Shown piece by piece: positions 8,474 to 16,316 of a stretch of DNA of 64,000 bases (within the stretch, counting starts at the first letter, position 1; every line of letters starts with the position of its first letter). The DNA lies in the NCBI RefSeq assembly GCF_901827155.1, contig NZ_LR594660.1, forward strand, positions 682,001 through 746,000, written 5' to 3'. The notes under the pieces were generated by a model that worked only from the letters and a program-made list of their open reading frames with translations, was not told where the DNA came from and did not search any database. The translations under genes and the position numbers were made by a program. This DNA comes from Variovorax sp. PBL-H6. Lineage in GTDB: Bacteria; Pseudomonadota; Gammaproteobacteria; Burkholderiales; Burkholderiaceae_C.

Positions 8474-9034
8474 ATGAAATCCCTTCTCCCCCTCGTCTTC
8501 GCCGTCGTCATCGCGTGCGGCATTCCAGTTGCGAATGCACAAGGCGGTCCGTCAGCAGGCCTCCTAAGCGCAGCGGCTGACGACTCGACGGCGTTCGAGC
8601 TCCTCACGCAGTCCCAGGTTGGCTTTTGGCGCGGCATGTCCCGCGAAGAGCTCGAGTCGCGGACGACGGCCAAGTCGCCTACGCATCGGGTGCTGAACCT
8701 AGGTGAGTTCGAGTTCTCGGTTCGGGGCGTCGATTTCGACCCCGAGCAGGGCCTCGTGGCCGCATCCCTTGAATATCGAAGCGATGACCCGGCAAAGATT
8801 GAAGCAGCCTACGAGGCCTACAAGCGAGCCCTTGGTGGCCTGAAACCCGACTACGTCCGCTCCGCGCCGAACGGCACGCCTGCGATTCCTGACCTCAAGT
8901 TCGAGATGATGGGCTGGAAATCCCCGGACGGCGCGGAGAGTGCGCTCGCGCGGCTTCACTCCTATGCAGGGAAGGCAAAGAGCAAGGGCGCTGTCGCCGC
9001 AGGCATCGTCACCTTCGCCCTTCGGCGTCGGTGA
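8474..9034 (+). CDS. Secreted hypothetical protein
   Basis: 186 residues. A clear Sec signal peptide (MKSLLPLVFAVVIACGIPVANA, cleavage expected after ANA, residue ~22) indicates export to the periplasm. The mature part has two alternating beta/alpha segments (FEFSVRGVDFDPEQGLVAASLEY; ALARLHSYAGKAKSKG) and no cysteine. Family not recognised. Confidence 0.7.
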   Translation: MKSLLPLVFAVVIACGIPVANAQGGPSAGLLSAAADDSTAFELLTQSQVGFWRGMSREELESRTTAKSPTHRVLNLGEFEFSVRGVDFDPEQGLVAASLEYRSDDPAKIEAAYEAYKRALGGLKPDYVRSAPNGTPAIPDLKFEMMGWKSPDGAESALARLHSYAGKAKSKGAVAAGIVTFALRRR

Positions 9035-9085
9035 CCGACGTAATTCAGGCAAGGCAGAATAAGGGGTCCAGTGCAACGACCCTTC

Positions 9086-9721
9086 ATGCCCCACCAAACC
9101 GCCCCAGATGCCGACCAGCAGATTGACGAAGTAGCCAGCCGGCATGCAACTGCCGCAGCCTTCTTCGAGCACTGGCCCTCCTCCCTCACGCCAGCCGAGG
9201 CCACTCTGCGCGCTCAGCTGCAGTCCTTTGCGACGTTTGGTGCGATGCTGTATGTGTACGTGCTGCATCGGGGCAAGGTCTTCAAGGCGGCGCCCTACCC
9301 GAGAGATATCGCGCGAAATGCCGTGAAGAGGCAGTGCTTCTGCAACGCCGCCCAGCTTGCGACAGAGTTCCCCGACAGGTTTGTCTACGTCGAGGGCTAT
9401 GCGCTATCTGCCATGGCGACAGCCCACGCCTGGTGTGTTACCCACGACGGAACCGTCGTCGACCCGACGTGGGAGAACCCGGAGGAGTGCGCCTATGTGG
9501 GCATACCCTTCGACCTGGACTTTGTCACGACGCGCGTACTCGAGACGGGCTACTGGGGCATCTTCGGCGAGATGCCGCAGCGTCAACTGCTTTTGCGCCC
9601 CGTCGAAGAAATGGTGCATCAACTGTGGAGAGAAGAGATAGCCGCACGCAAAAAATGGCCCGCGCTCGAGGCCGTTCTATCGGGGACGCCAGAGAAGAAC
9701 GCCCGCAGCATCCGCCAGTAA
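9086..9721 (+). CDS. Protein with papain/transglutaminase-like Cys-His-Asp residues
   Basis: 211 residues from ATG 9086 (a GTG 15 bases upstream is possible). It has KRQCFCNAAQLA (Cys), GYALSAMATAHAWCV (His) and VDPTWENP (Asp) in the order of a papain-like or transglutaminase-like catalytic triad, with the typical HAW and DPTW surroundings. Such proteins occur in phage and plasmid genomes without a defined role. Whether it is a peptidase, an amidase or inactive cannot be told from the sequence. Confidence 0.6.
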   Translation: MPHQTAPDADQQIDEVASRHATAAAFFEHWPSSLTPAEATLRAQLQSFATFGAMLYVYVLHRGKVFKAAPYPRDIARNAVKRQCFCNAAQLATEFPDRFVYVEGYALSAMATAHAWCVTHDGTVVDPTWENPEECAYVGIPFDLDFVTTRVLETGYWGIFGEMPQRQLLLRPVEEMVHQLWREEIAARKKWPALEAVLSGTPEKNARSIRQ

Positions 9722-9765
9722 GCAGGCTGTCAAGCCGCGACATGGGGCGAGCGGAGCCCTCCTGG

Positions 9766-9781
9766 CTACACGTCAAAGGAC
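9766..9781 (+). promoter_or_regulatory. CTACAC-N5-AGGAC box
   Basis: Perfect copy of the recurring box, 16 bases before the ATG at 9798; AGGAC is followed by AACC as in several other copies. Confidence 0.65.
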
Positions 9782-9797
9782 AACCACCCTTTGACCA

Positions 9798-10184
9798 ATG
9801 AACCAAAATCCTCCGAACCTGGCCGAGTCCAACTTTCTGCAAATCTGGGAAGCGATTCGCGACGACGCGTTCTCGAAGCGCACCGCTGACTTGCTGGGGG
9901 CCCTCAATGGGCTCAAGGGCGCCGGCCCAGAAGCAATGCTGAGCCGTCTGCTGTGCTACATCTACGATATCGCTGTGTACCAGCTCGGCGCCGTGTACGG
10001 CGATTTGCTGCCTAGCGATGCAAACGCGCAGCACTTTTTCGTGGCCACACCGATGGGCTTCCCTGGCAGCACCGAGTTGATTCCATCCACGCGCACCGAG
10101 GATGAATCCTATGTTCTTGCTGCCAAGCACCTGGCGCTGATGGACAGATATTTAAGCGACTACGCGCAACGTCCGGCGTTGTAA
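9798..10184 (+). CDS. Hypothetical protein
   Basis: 128 residues, cytoplasmic, no recognisable motif. It is preceded by a perfect CTACAC-N5-AGGAC box and followed by a terminator, making a self-contained unit. The leader is only ~20 bases. Confidence 0.65.
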   Translation: MNQNPPNLAESNFLQIWEAIRDDAFSKRTADLLGALNGLKGAGPEAMLSRLLCYIYDIAVYQLGAVYGDLLPSDANAQHFFVATPMGFPGSTELIPSTRTEDESYVLAAKHLALMDRYLSDYAQRPAL

Positions 10185-10220
10185 CAAGGAGCCCGGGCTA
10201 CGCCTAGCATGCCTCATTCC

Positions 10221-10250
10221 GCGCCCTCCCTTTGGAGGGCGCTTTCCTTT
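10221..10250 (+). terminator. Rho-independent terminator
   Basis: GCGCCCTCC / GGAGGGCGC stem (10221-10242) with a T-rich tail. Confidence 0.8.
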
Positions 10251-10296
10251 GCCTCAGGCACAGAGAAAAGCTGAGCTCCAGGCGCTATACGCCTTC

Positions 10297-10836
10297 ATGT
10301 CCTCTATTTTCCTGAAGCTTTGTGAACGCATGGGTCTGTCAGCACGAGCGCTACAAGCCCACGCCCCGGTGGTTGTCCCATTCCTGACCGGAGCGGGCGC
10401 GGGGCTGTCCGTCTTGTACGCATGCTTCTGGCTCAACGGCCTGCTCTCTTTCGGAAAACCTGTTTTCTGGGCAATCACCGGCTTGCTGTCGCTCTTCGTC
10501 CTTTCCGGTGCCGCCAACGTGACCTTTGCTCGCCGGGAGAATCGAGCCATGCAGCCCGCAGAGCGCGCCTGGTTCGCCGCAATGTCGGGTGCCGTGCCGG
10601 CGCTCCTCATCGTTGTCATCGCGCTCGCAATGTCCGCGGGTGCCGTAGTGCTGCGGCTCTTGGCCAAGGGAGACCCTACGGTAACGGCGCAGCCCCTTCA
10701 GCCGTTTCTGCTGTGGTGCCTGCTGGCTCTGGTTGTCCTCAGCCCCGCAATGGGCGGCCTGGGCTGGCTCGCGGTGTCGAAGCCGGTGCAAGCCTGGTTC
10801 GCAGAGTGCTTTCCGCCGAAGCCGAAGCGCAACTAG
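10297..10836 (+). CDS. Integral membrane protein, about four TM helices
   Basis: 179 residues from ATG 10297; ATG 10330 is the alternative. Hydrophobic helices are predicted at about residues 25-50, 55-80, 100-125 and 135-165, with a short basic C-terminus (PPKPKRN). CTATAC stands only 6 bases before ATG 10297, so either the transcript is leaderless or translation begins at 10330. No family recognised. Confidence 0.6.
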   Translation: MSSIFLKLCERMGLSARALQAHAPVVVPFLTGAGAGLSVLYACFWLNGLLSFGKPVFWAITGLLSLFVLSGAANVTFARRENRAMQPAERAWFAAMSGAVPALLIVVIALAMSAGAVVLRLLAKGDPTVTAQPLQPFLLWCLLALVVLSPAMGGLGWLAVSKPVQAWFAECFPPKPKRN

Positions 10837-10985
10837 CCTGACCCCTCGCCCGTGCGCGCCGGGTGCTTCGTCGTGCACCTGCGGCAGCGCTGCTCCGCTA
10901 AATCCGGCACCTAGACGACCTGGGTGCGAGCTTGCCGACGTGGCGCCCCACCTGCGCGCTGACCGCCTGACGGCGCTCGCCTGAA

Positions 10986-11663
10986 ATGCCTGAACAAACC
11001 TGCTTGCCGCTTGACGCAATGACCGCCCTACCCGCCCCCGCCACGACACTGCCCGCCATCTGCGCTTGTGACGCGGTACCCGCTGTGTGCCGGCCTCGCC
11101 CAGGTGAATTCCTTGCGCGAGGGAGGCGCCGCCGTCCTGACGGAACACCGTACATCGAGTTTAACCGGGGAGCGGGAATATGCGACGGCGACTTCGATTT
11201 CCTGAAGGGTGCGCTACTTGAACCCCGTGTGACGATTCTCAGCTTCCTCCCGCCGCACCCGTCGCCAGAGCCCGGGCTTTTGGTCGAACTCGCGCAGCGG
11301 GGATACGACCTCGCTACGTTCTCCTTTTCGGTCCACCTCCGGTCCGCACCGTTTGCCCACCCCAAGAGGCTTCGTTCCGTGCCACAGCTGAAAGCAAAGC
11401 TGCTGGCCAGGTGGGGCCGCGTCGAGTATGACTGCCCGGACCTTTGCACCTCTTGGGGATTTCCGGCGCGTCGGTGCGACTCGAGCATGCTCATGGGATT
11501 CTTCTCAACGCCTCGGTACACCGAAGGCGACCGACAGAGCATCTACACGCCGAAACGTCAACTGAGTTTCCTTGAGGAGTTGAAGGCTCGGCACCTTGAT
11601 GTCCGCACCGTGCGCATGGCGGTGACGCGAACGCAAAACGACCTCCCCACCGTAGCCCCTTAA
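10986..11663 (+). CDS. Hypothetical protein
   Basis: 225 residues with several cysteines (CACDAVPAVC near the N-terminus; YDCPDLCTSWGFPARRC near residue 150). It may bind metal, but the spacing fits no family I know. CTAGAC lies at 10911 as a possible promoter element. An alternative ATG lies 33 bases inside the frame. Downstream begins the boxed gene at 11739. Confidence 0.5.
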   Translation: MPEQTCLPLDAMTALPAPATTLPAICACDAVPAVCRPRPGEFLARGRRRRPDGTPYIEFNRGAGICDGDFDFLKGALLEPRVTILSFLPPHPSPEPGLLVELAQRGYDLATFSFSVHLRSAPFAHPKRLRSVPQLKAKLLARWGRVEYDCPDLCTSWGFPARRCDSSMLMGFFSTPRYTEGDRQSIYTPKRQLSFLEELKARHLDVRTVRMAVTRTQNDLPTVAP

Positions 11664-11704
11664 GCCGAGGCGAGTCCTGCGCCCACGGCAAGCGGGCCCG
11701 TTTT

Positions 11705-11720
11705 CTACACAGGGCAGAAC
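11705..11720 (+). promoter_or_regulatory. CTACAC-N5-AGAAC box
   Basis: One-mismatch copy of the recurring box, 18 bases before the ATG at 11739. Confidence 0.55.
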
Positions 11721-11738
11721 CCAACTACCTGGAAATCC

Positions 11739-12170
11739 ATGGAAATCCTCACCCTTTCCCAGCGTCGCCAAGCTGCCGAAGCCCTGCTTCGTATTAAACC
11801 GGACAGCATGACTGGTCCAGAGCTCGACCTGGCCATCGCGCTGCTTTGTCACAAGCAAATCGACGTTGATGCGGTGCCCCCGCAGCAGCCTCCGCGGGTG
11901 CTGACCGACCACGAGTGGGGCCCGTATTCCCCGACGACCGATTGGCGCCTCACCGGGGAACTCCTGTCAAACGTCGGACTCGTCTCGGGCTCTCACGCCA
12001 TCTATGGTGAAGGCGCTGAATCCGAAACCGTGGTCAAGCACTGGTACAGCTGCCACGCATACGTGGGCGGGACCAGCACGGAAGGCTACGACCTGCAAAC
12101 CGTCGTTGGTATCACGGCAGCAAAGCTGCTCGCTCACGAGGTCGAGTTTTCTCCTGCATGGAAAGCTTAG
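11739..12170 (+). CDS. NinX/DUF2591-like phage-type protein
   Basis: 143 residues. The segment MTGPELDLAIALLCHKQ followed by YSPTTDWRLTGELL is the pattern of DUF2591 (phage lambda NinX-like) proteins: a helix starting with G-x-x-L-D followed by a Pro-Ser/Thr-x-x-W substrate-like motif. The role of this family is unknown. Single-gene unit: box upstream, terminator downstream. Confidence 0.55.
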   Translation: MEILTLSQRRQAAEALLRIKPDSMTGPELDLAIALLCHKQIDVDAVPPQQPPRVLTDHEWGPYSPTTDWRLTGELLSNVGLVSGSHAIYGEGAESETVVKHWYSCHAYVGGTSTEGYDLQTVVGITAAKLLAHEVEFSPAWKA

Positions 12171-12190
12171 CTCCGCCCGCACCCTGATTG

Positions 12191-12214
12191 GGCCGTCCCT
12201 GTGGACGGCCTTTC
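12191..12214 (+). terminator. Rho-independent terminator
   Basis: GGCCGTCC ctgt GGACGGCC followed by TTTCTCTT. Confidence 0.75.
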
Positions 12215-12245
12215 TCTTGGGGCGGCCGCGTCAGCGCACTCGTAG

Positions 12246-12261
12246 CTACAGGAGGAAGGAC
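12246..12261 (+). promoter_or_regulatory. CTACAG-N5-AGGAC box
   Basis: Recurring box with exact spacing, 15 bases before the ATG at 12277; again followed by AAC. Confidence 0.6.
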
Positions 12262-12276
12262 AACTTACCCGTACCA

Positions 12277-12933
12277 ATGAATCTCTCATCCTATCCGAGC
12301 CGGAGCTTTCGCAAGCTTTGGCACCAAGGCAGCCTCAACCCTGTCGACAAAGGCGTTCGAGGCGTGAGCTACGAAGGCGCCGGGCTCTCCGTGTCTCAGC
12401 ACCCCGATGCCTGGGAGCAAATCGCGCGCCTTGGTGGCCTGCCACTCTGGGTGCTGAGCCGCAAGGACCGAAGCGCCGGCCGCTTCATCGACTACCGCCG
12501 CCTTGGCCCTAGCCAGCAACATAAACTCGCGCAGGAAGGTACCCGCCGCGGCTGGCTTCAACGGGCAACCAGGCACAGGTTGCAGTGGACCGACCCCGAG
12601 GTGGGCGACAAGCGGTACTGCCTTTTCGCCGACGAAGACAAGGCTAGGGCCGAAGCCGACGATATCGAGCAATGGGCGGAGAACATCACGACGGACCTCA
12701 TCGAGATGGACGTCGCCACCCCGCTCCTCGCCAAAGTAACGGGGCAAGAGGTTTCTGATGACCTGGCGGTTGACATGGTGCTGACCGGCATTGTCGAGGA
12801 ACTCGATGTGTTCGACGGGGTCTGGTGGGCCGACCGCCTGGACCCAGCAAACTTCTCTGCCCCAAGGGGCTGCATCTCCATGAGCGCCCTTTGCCGTTGG
12901 GACGTGGAGCAGCGCGCCCCAGCAAGGCGTTGA
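12277..12933 (+). CDS. Hypothetical protein
   Basis: 218 residues; ATG 12277 is chosen because the promoter-like box ends 15 bases before it. The sequence is Trp/Asp rich (IDYRRL; DIEQWAENITTDLIEMDV; VFDGVWWADRLDP) and soluble. The last part resembles phage-borne conserved proteins with a WWAD.LDP...APRGVI pattern that I cannot name. No catalytic motif identified. Confidence 0.6.
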   Translation: MNLSSYPSRSFRKLWHQGSLNPVDKGVRGVSYEGAGLSVSQHPDAWEQIARLGGLPLWVLSRKDRSAGRFIDYRRLGPSQQHKLAQEGTRRGWLQRATRHRLQWTDPEVGDKRYCLFADEDKARAEADDIEQWAENITTDLIEMDVATPLLAKVTGQEVSDDLAVDMVLTGIVEELDVFDGVWWADRLDPANFSAPRGCISMSALCRWDVEQRAPARR

Positions 12934-13021
12934 CCACAATCATTCGAGCTAGCCCGACCCAGGGCTCGCCTTTTCTTTGTCTATGAATGCCGAACCTTCG
13001 GGCCGCCCCTGAAGCGCTTTC

Positions 13022-13037
13022 CTACACGTCGCAGGAA
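13022..13037 (+). promoter_or_regulatory. CTACAC-N5-AGGAA box
   Basis: One-mismatch copy, 17 bases before the ATG at 13055; the leader also carries ACAGGAGC as ribosome site. Confidence 0.6.
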
Positions 13038-13054
13038 ATCTACAGGAGCATCCC

Positions 13055-13765
13055 ATGACCCACTCAGACATGGCAATCGCCATTCTTCAGAAGACCAACG
13101 ACGGCGACGACCTGAGCCCTTCAGACCTTCATCTGCTGGAAGGCGCGGTCAACGGCCGTTTGACCAGCAGAGCCGTCGAGCTGTTCGAGGCAATGCATAG
13201 GAACGTCACCGAGGGGACGTACGCAACCTGGCAGCGGACGTATCTGGCGCCGCACCTCACCAAGGCACCCGACGGAAACGTCTACTGGAAGGGCATTGCG
13301 GTTGAACACTATTCCTTCCCGCCGGAACGCCGAGACGAGGAACTGACGCAGGCCCGAATGCTTGCCGCCCGCTGCCAGCAACTGGAGGCCGTCGACATCC
13401 CCGTGAACTCGCGGACCGTGCTCTGTGCGGATTGCTACGACGCGCCGACGGATAGCCCTTGGAAGCAACTGCTCGGGAAGTATTACAGCTTCATGAGGAA
13501 GAACGGACACGTCATCGGCCTGTTCCACGTCAAGTTGTCAGAGACAGGACAGCTCGGCATTGCCGCGGTCAGCGCGAAAGATGGCGTCGCAACGGTCGAG
13601 CGCCACCTTGAGGCCTACGACGCGTTCCACCACTACCAGCGACTTGGCTTCGAAAGCCAGCAATCGTCGTCCTACGACCACACGGCCCGCTTGCTGGAAG
13701 CGCTTGGCCTGCAGCCGGACGTCCTTAAGGCAACACTCGCCGCCGATTCCGAATTGGCAAAATGA
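13055..13765 (+). CDS. Phage/plasmid-type conserved hypothetical protein
   Basis: 236 residues, soluble. Contains NVYWKGIAVEHYSFPP...RDEELTQARMLAARCQQLEAVDIPVNSRTV, a pattern I associate with conserved proteins of large betaproteobacterial plasmids and prophages; function unknown. It has its own box, ribosome site and a very strong terminator, a clear single-gene unit. Confidence 0.65.
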   Translation: MTHSDMAIAILQKTNDGDDLSPSDLHLLEGAVNGRLTSRAVELFEAMHRNVTEGTYATWQRTYLAPHLTKAPDGNVYWKGIAVEHYSFPPERRDEELTQARMLAARCQQLEAVDIPVNSRTVLCADCYDAPTDSPWKQLLGKYYSFMRKNGHVIGLFHVKLSETGQLGIAAVSAKDGVATVERHLEAYDAFHHYQRLGFESQQSSSYDHTARLLEALGLQPDVLKATLAADSELAK

Positions 13766-13768
13766 TTT

Positions 13769-13803
13769 CGCCCCGCTCGCAGAAAGTCGAGCGGGGCGTT
13801 TTT
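13769..13803 (+). terminator. Strong rho-independent terminator
   Basis: 11-bp stem CGCCCCGCTCG / CGAGCGGGGCG with TTTTT. Confidence 0.9.
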
Positions 13804-13832
13804 CCGGGTCCGATGGACTCGGGGACCGAGGG

Positions 13833-14081
13833 CTAGGGGTGCTGCCGCGCCCGCGGGTGAGGCACTAGTGCCCTGGCCAGCGCGAGCACATCCCTTGCGA
13901 CCAGTTTCGCCTGTACGCAGTCCTTGACGTTCGGGCCTGCCCGCTTGCAGAGCGCCTTCGCCTCCTCGAATCGCGGGCCGGAGGTTTCGACGAGGACGAT
14001 GGCATTTCGATTGGCGCCCATGGCGAATGCTGGGGCGACTGTCATCGCCAGGAGTGCTGCTGCGAGGAGATTTCTGTTCAT
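13833..14081 (-). CDS. Small secreted protein
   Basis: 82 residues starting MNRNLLAAALLAMTVAPAFA, a Sec signal peptide with AFA cleavage at residue ~20. The mature ~60 residues hold two cysteines (ALCKRAG...DCVQAK), possibly a disulfide. Unknown role. No copy of the recurring box is seen upstream. Confidence 0.6.
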   Translation of the reverse strand: MNRNLLAAALLAMTVAPAFAMGANRNAIVLVETSGPRFEEAKALCKRAGPNVKDCVQAKLVARDVLALARALVPHPRARQHP

Positions 14082-14160
14082 AAAGCGGTGCTGCTCAAAA
14101 GGGGCCATCAACGGTGGCGCGCCAGCTTTGGAATAGCACTGCCATTTATCGCCTCAGGGA

Positions 14161-14186
14161 AAAGCCGACACGAGGTCGGCTTTCGA
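14161..14186 (-). terminator. Terminator
   Basis: AAAGCCGAC / GTCGGCTTT stem; followed by T on the minus strand, just after the gene ending at 14196. Confidence 0.75.
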
Positions 14187-14195
14187 AAGGGCTTG

Positions 14196-14531
14196 TCAGC
14201 GCACCAACGAGAGCTTGCGAACTACAGCGGTGGGCGGCTCGGGCGTCAGTTTGGGGCTCGGGGGCACTTCAGTCTGCGCAGCCACCGCAAACTCCTCGTC
14301 ATGAACGGCGAGCTCATCGTTTGCTGCCAAACTGAGTTGGTCTACTGCGAGCCGGCCATCTGAAGACGTCAGGTCGAGGAGCTGAATCTCTGCCGGGCCG
14401 CGGATTTGACCGGCCTCGTAGAGGGCGCGGATGGGACCGGCGAGTACCTCTTCCATCTTCACCGGCCCAGGCGCTTGCATGAACGCTGCAATCGGAACGG
14501 AGAGGGGGCGGATGGCGACGAAGTGGCTCAT
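14196..14531 (-). CDS. Hypothetical protein
   Basis: 111 residues from ATG 14531, which follows AAAGGACAC; an upstream in-frame ATG would lie within the promoter-like CTATAC region and is rejected. The N-terminus is hydrophobic-leaning (FVAIRPLSVPIAAF) and the C-terminus Pro-rich. No family recognised. The upstream region is a degenerate tandem repeat that includes the CTATAC element. Confidence 0.55.
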   Translation of the reverse strand: MSHFVAIRPLSVPIAAFMQAPGPVKMEEVLAGPIRALYEAGQIRGPAEIQLLDLTSSDGRLAVDQLSLAANDELAVHDEEFAVAAQTEVPPSPKLTPEPPTAVVRKLSLVR

Positions 14532-14560
14532 TCTTGTGTCCTTTGTGTGTGCAAAACCTG

Positions 14561-14610
14561 TATAGGCAGGCACTTTAGGCAGGCACTTTAGGCAGGCGCT
14601 TTAGGGAGGC
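14561..14610. repeat. Tandem 13-bp repeat overlapping a promoter-like element
   Basis: Three 13-base units of the form T(T/A)TAGGCAGGCRC at 14561-14573, 14574-14586 and 14587-14599, plus a partial fourth to 14610. Read on the minus strand, the unit nearest the gene carries CTATAC where the others carry CTAAAG, as if the promoter element itself had been amplified. Confidence 0.7.
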
Positions 14611-14820
14611 CGAGCCTGCCCAACGACGGCCGCGATACCACCTCGGCCTCACAGCTCCCGCGCGACGACCTTTACCGCGGCTTGACCGAGCATCTTGGCG
14701 ACGTGGGCCTACTGCGTCCCTGGACTAGGCCAAGCTCATCGGATTGCGCCGCGAATAGCACGCTCATTCCCCTGCCCGCTTCTGCGGGCGTTTTACCGTC
14801 CACACCTGCGGTCAGGGCGA
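14611..14820. other. No supported gene
   Basis: About 210 bases between the tandem repeat and the next terminator. A plus-strand frame without a proper start codon runs through it (includes LTEHLGDVGLLRPWTR) and might be a remnant, but nothing supports expression. Confidence 0.3.
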
Positions 14821-14824
14821 CGAG

Positions 14825-14850
14825 AAAAAGCCCCGCGGATGCCGCGGGGC
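14825..14850 (-). terminator. Terminator
   Basis: GCCCCGCGG / CCGCGGGGC with five T on the minus-strand side, just after the gene ending at 14872. Confidence 0.9.
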
Positions 14851-14871
14851 CGAATGTTGCGAGAGTGGCCT

Positions 14872-15387
14872 TCAGCCGGGGGTCAGCGCCGGCGACCAGA
14901 CGCCGCTGTAGGCGACGCCTCGACAGCGAGCAACCTCAGCGATAGCGCACGTAAGGCGGTCTTGCCGGTCCCCGACTACACCTGGCTGCAGGCGGTCGGC
15001 CCCATACGCCACGGGATTACCGTTCACCGGCGTTCTGGTCAACAGCAACCAGGCAGCGGAACTGCGCTCGGCCACATTTCCGAGAGTGGCGCCAATTCGG
15101 CATCGCAGCTCATAGTTGGTCAGGTCCCTGACTTCCCAATCGATTTCGGCGACCTCAAGCTTCACCCTCCCAAGCCTGCGCGCGAGCTCGGGCACCACGC
15201 CCCAAACGAGGCTGGAATCGTAGGTGCAGTCGTCGGGTCGGAGGGTCGTACTTTTCCGGGCTTCACGCGCCAGCTTCAGCAGTGCGGACGCGAGCCACTG
15301 ATTGGTAAGCCGGTACAAGCGGTTCGCCTCCGAAGCCTCCTGGTCTAGCCTGCTGCGGCATTCTTCGCTCAAGTGCATTCTGAACAT
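14872..15387 (-). CDS. Hypothetical protein
   Basis: 171 residues. ATG 15387 is fixed by a perfect CTACAC-N5-AGGAC box 18 bases upstream and CAGGAG before the start. Soluble; N-terminal helix rich in Arg/Glu (SEECRSRLDQEASEANRLYRLTNQWLASALLKLAREAR) followed by a beta-rich region. No family recognised. Confidence 0.6.
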   Translation of the reverse strand: MFRMHLSEECRSRLDQEASEANRLYRLTNQWLASALLKLAREARKSTTLRPDDCTYDSSLVWGVVPELARRLGRVKLEVAEIDWEVRDLTNYELRCRIGATLGNVAERSSAAWLLLTRTPVNGNPVAYGADRLQPGVVGDRQDRLTCAIAEVARCRGVAYSGVWSPALTPG

Positions 15388-15404
15388 CGGTTCTCCTGAA
15401 AGTA

Positions 15405-15420
15405 GTCCTGCCGTGTGTAG
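15405..15420 (-). promoter_or_regulatory. CTACAC-N5-AGGAC box
   Basis: Perfect minus-strand copy; leader of about 20 bases to the ATG at 15387. Confidence 0.65.
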
Positions 15421-15442
15421 GTAGCCGCGCGACCTGCCCAAG

Positions 15443-15466
15443 AAAAAAGCCCCGCAGTGCGGGGCT
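15443..15466 (-). terminator. Terminator
   Basis: AGCCCCGCA / TGCGGGGCT with six T on the minus-strand side, for the gene ending at 15492. Confidence 0.9.
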
Positions 15467-15491
15467 CGTGAATCTACGGTAGAAGGCTTGC

Positions 15492-15752
15492 TCAGCGAGC
15501 AATCGGGGTGATGTCGGCCAGGTTGGCCTCCTCGATTCGAATGCCGTAAATATCGGCGTCCGAATACAGGATGCCTTGCTTGTTCTCAATGAAGCTGAGG
15601 TCATCGACCACCCAGGGTTCGGAGCCGCCGCCCAGCTTGGCGCAACGCGTCCCCGCGGGGACCGTGACTTCGTATTTCGAAGGACCGACCGTCGTGGTGA
15701 CTTCGGCCTTCGTGCGGGCAGTGTGGGTGCGGGGAGTCGGTGTGCTTTTCAT
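15492..15752 (-). CDS. Small hypothetical protein
   Basis: 86 residues from ATG 15752. A Thr/Pro/Lys-rich flexible start is followed by a compact beta-rich domain (KYEVTVPAGTRCAKLGGGSEPWVVDDLSFI). No family recognised. A strong terminator follows directly. Confidence 0.6.
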   Translation of the reverse strand: MKSTPTPRTHTARTKAEVTTTVGPSKYEVTVPAGTRCAKLGGGSEPWVVDDLSFIENKQGILYSDADIYGIRIEEANLADITPIAR

Positions 15753-15793
15753 ATCTGTCTGCAAAAAAGGGGTTCTTTGGGGAGCGGCCAGCG

Positions 15794-16273
15794 TCAGGCT
15801 TGCCTTGATTCCTTGAACTTCGATTTCAAGAGTGTGAGAAATCTCGCGGGGGTCAGGTAGTACGCCGTAGGCGTCCGGGCATCCACCTCAATCGTACCCT
15901 GTTCAGGGTTGTAGGCGTAGTCGTGGTCGTCGCCAAGGCCGCACACGAGAACGTCAAGGCGCTTCAAGCCTTCGTAGCATTGAAGGAAGCCTTCGGATTC
16001 CTCGGCGCAGATGCCTCGCACCAGGTGGGCATAGGCGTCGGGTTGCTCGTCCTCCAACAAGAAGCAGCGGGCGAGCGCTTCCGGCTGGTCGTTGAACGCC
16101 GCGTTTGGGTAAATTGCCGGGCCAATCAGCCGGCGGGCCAGGCTCTCGGTGACCGCCTTCAAGTCCTTTTGGAGCTCGTAGTCGGCCATGACATTCATCT
16201 CGAGCATCGCTGCCGCGGCGTTCTCCTTCAGCAGCAGGAGAGCTCGCGCGACCTGGCTTTCGTTGTGTTCCAT
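15794..16273 (-). CDS. Hypothetical protein
   Basis: 159 residues, soluble, acidic, probably alpha/beta (MLEMNVMADYELQKDLKAVTESLARRLIGPAIYPNAAF; LDVLVCGLGDDHDYAYNPEQGTIEV). No family recognised. Perfect promoter-like box 17 bases upstream of the ATG. It may share the downstream terminator of the next minus-strand gene. Confidence 0.6.
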   Translation of the reverse strand: MEHNESQVARALLLLKENAAAAMLEMNVMADYELQKDLKAVTESLARRLIGPAIYPNAAFNDQPEALARCFLLEDEQPDAYAHLVRGICAEESEGFLQCYEGLKRLDVLVCGLGDDHDYAYNPEQGTIEVDARTPTAYYLTPARFLTLLKSKFKESRQA

Positions 16274-16290
16274 TGAGGTAGAGGGAAGTT

Positions 16291-16306
16291 GTCCTCTCTC
16301 GTGTAG
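16291..16306 (-). promoter_or_regulatory. CTACAC-N5-AGGAC box
   Basis: Perfect minus-strand copy, followed by AACTT and then the ATG at 16273. Confidence 0.65.
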
Positions 16307-16316
16307 AGAATCAGGC

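Noticed and set aside
14872..14945. Plus-strand frame 14682-14945 with LTEHLGDVGLLRPW
   Set aside because: No ribosome site or promoter, and it runs through a terminator; kept only as a remark on the gap.
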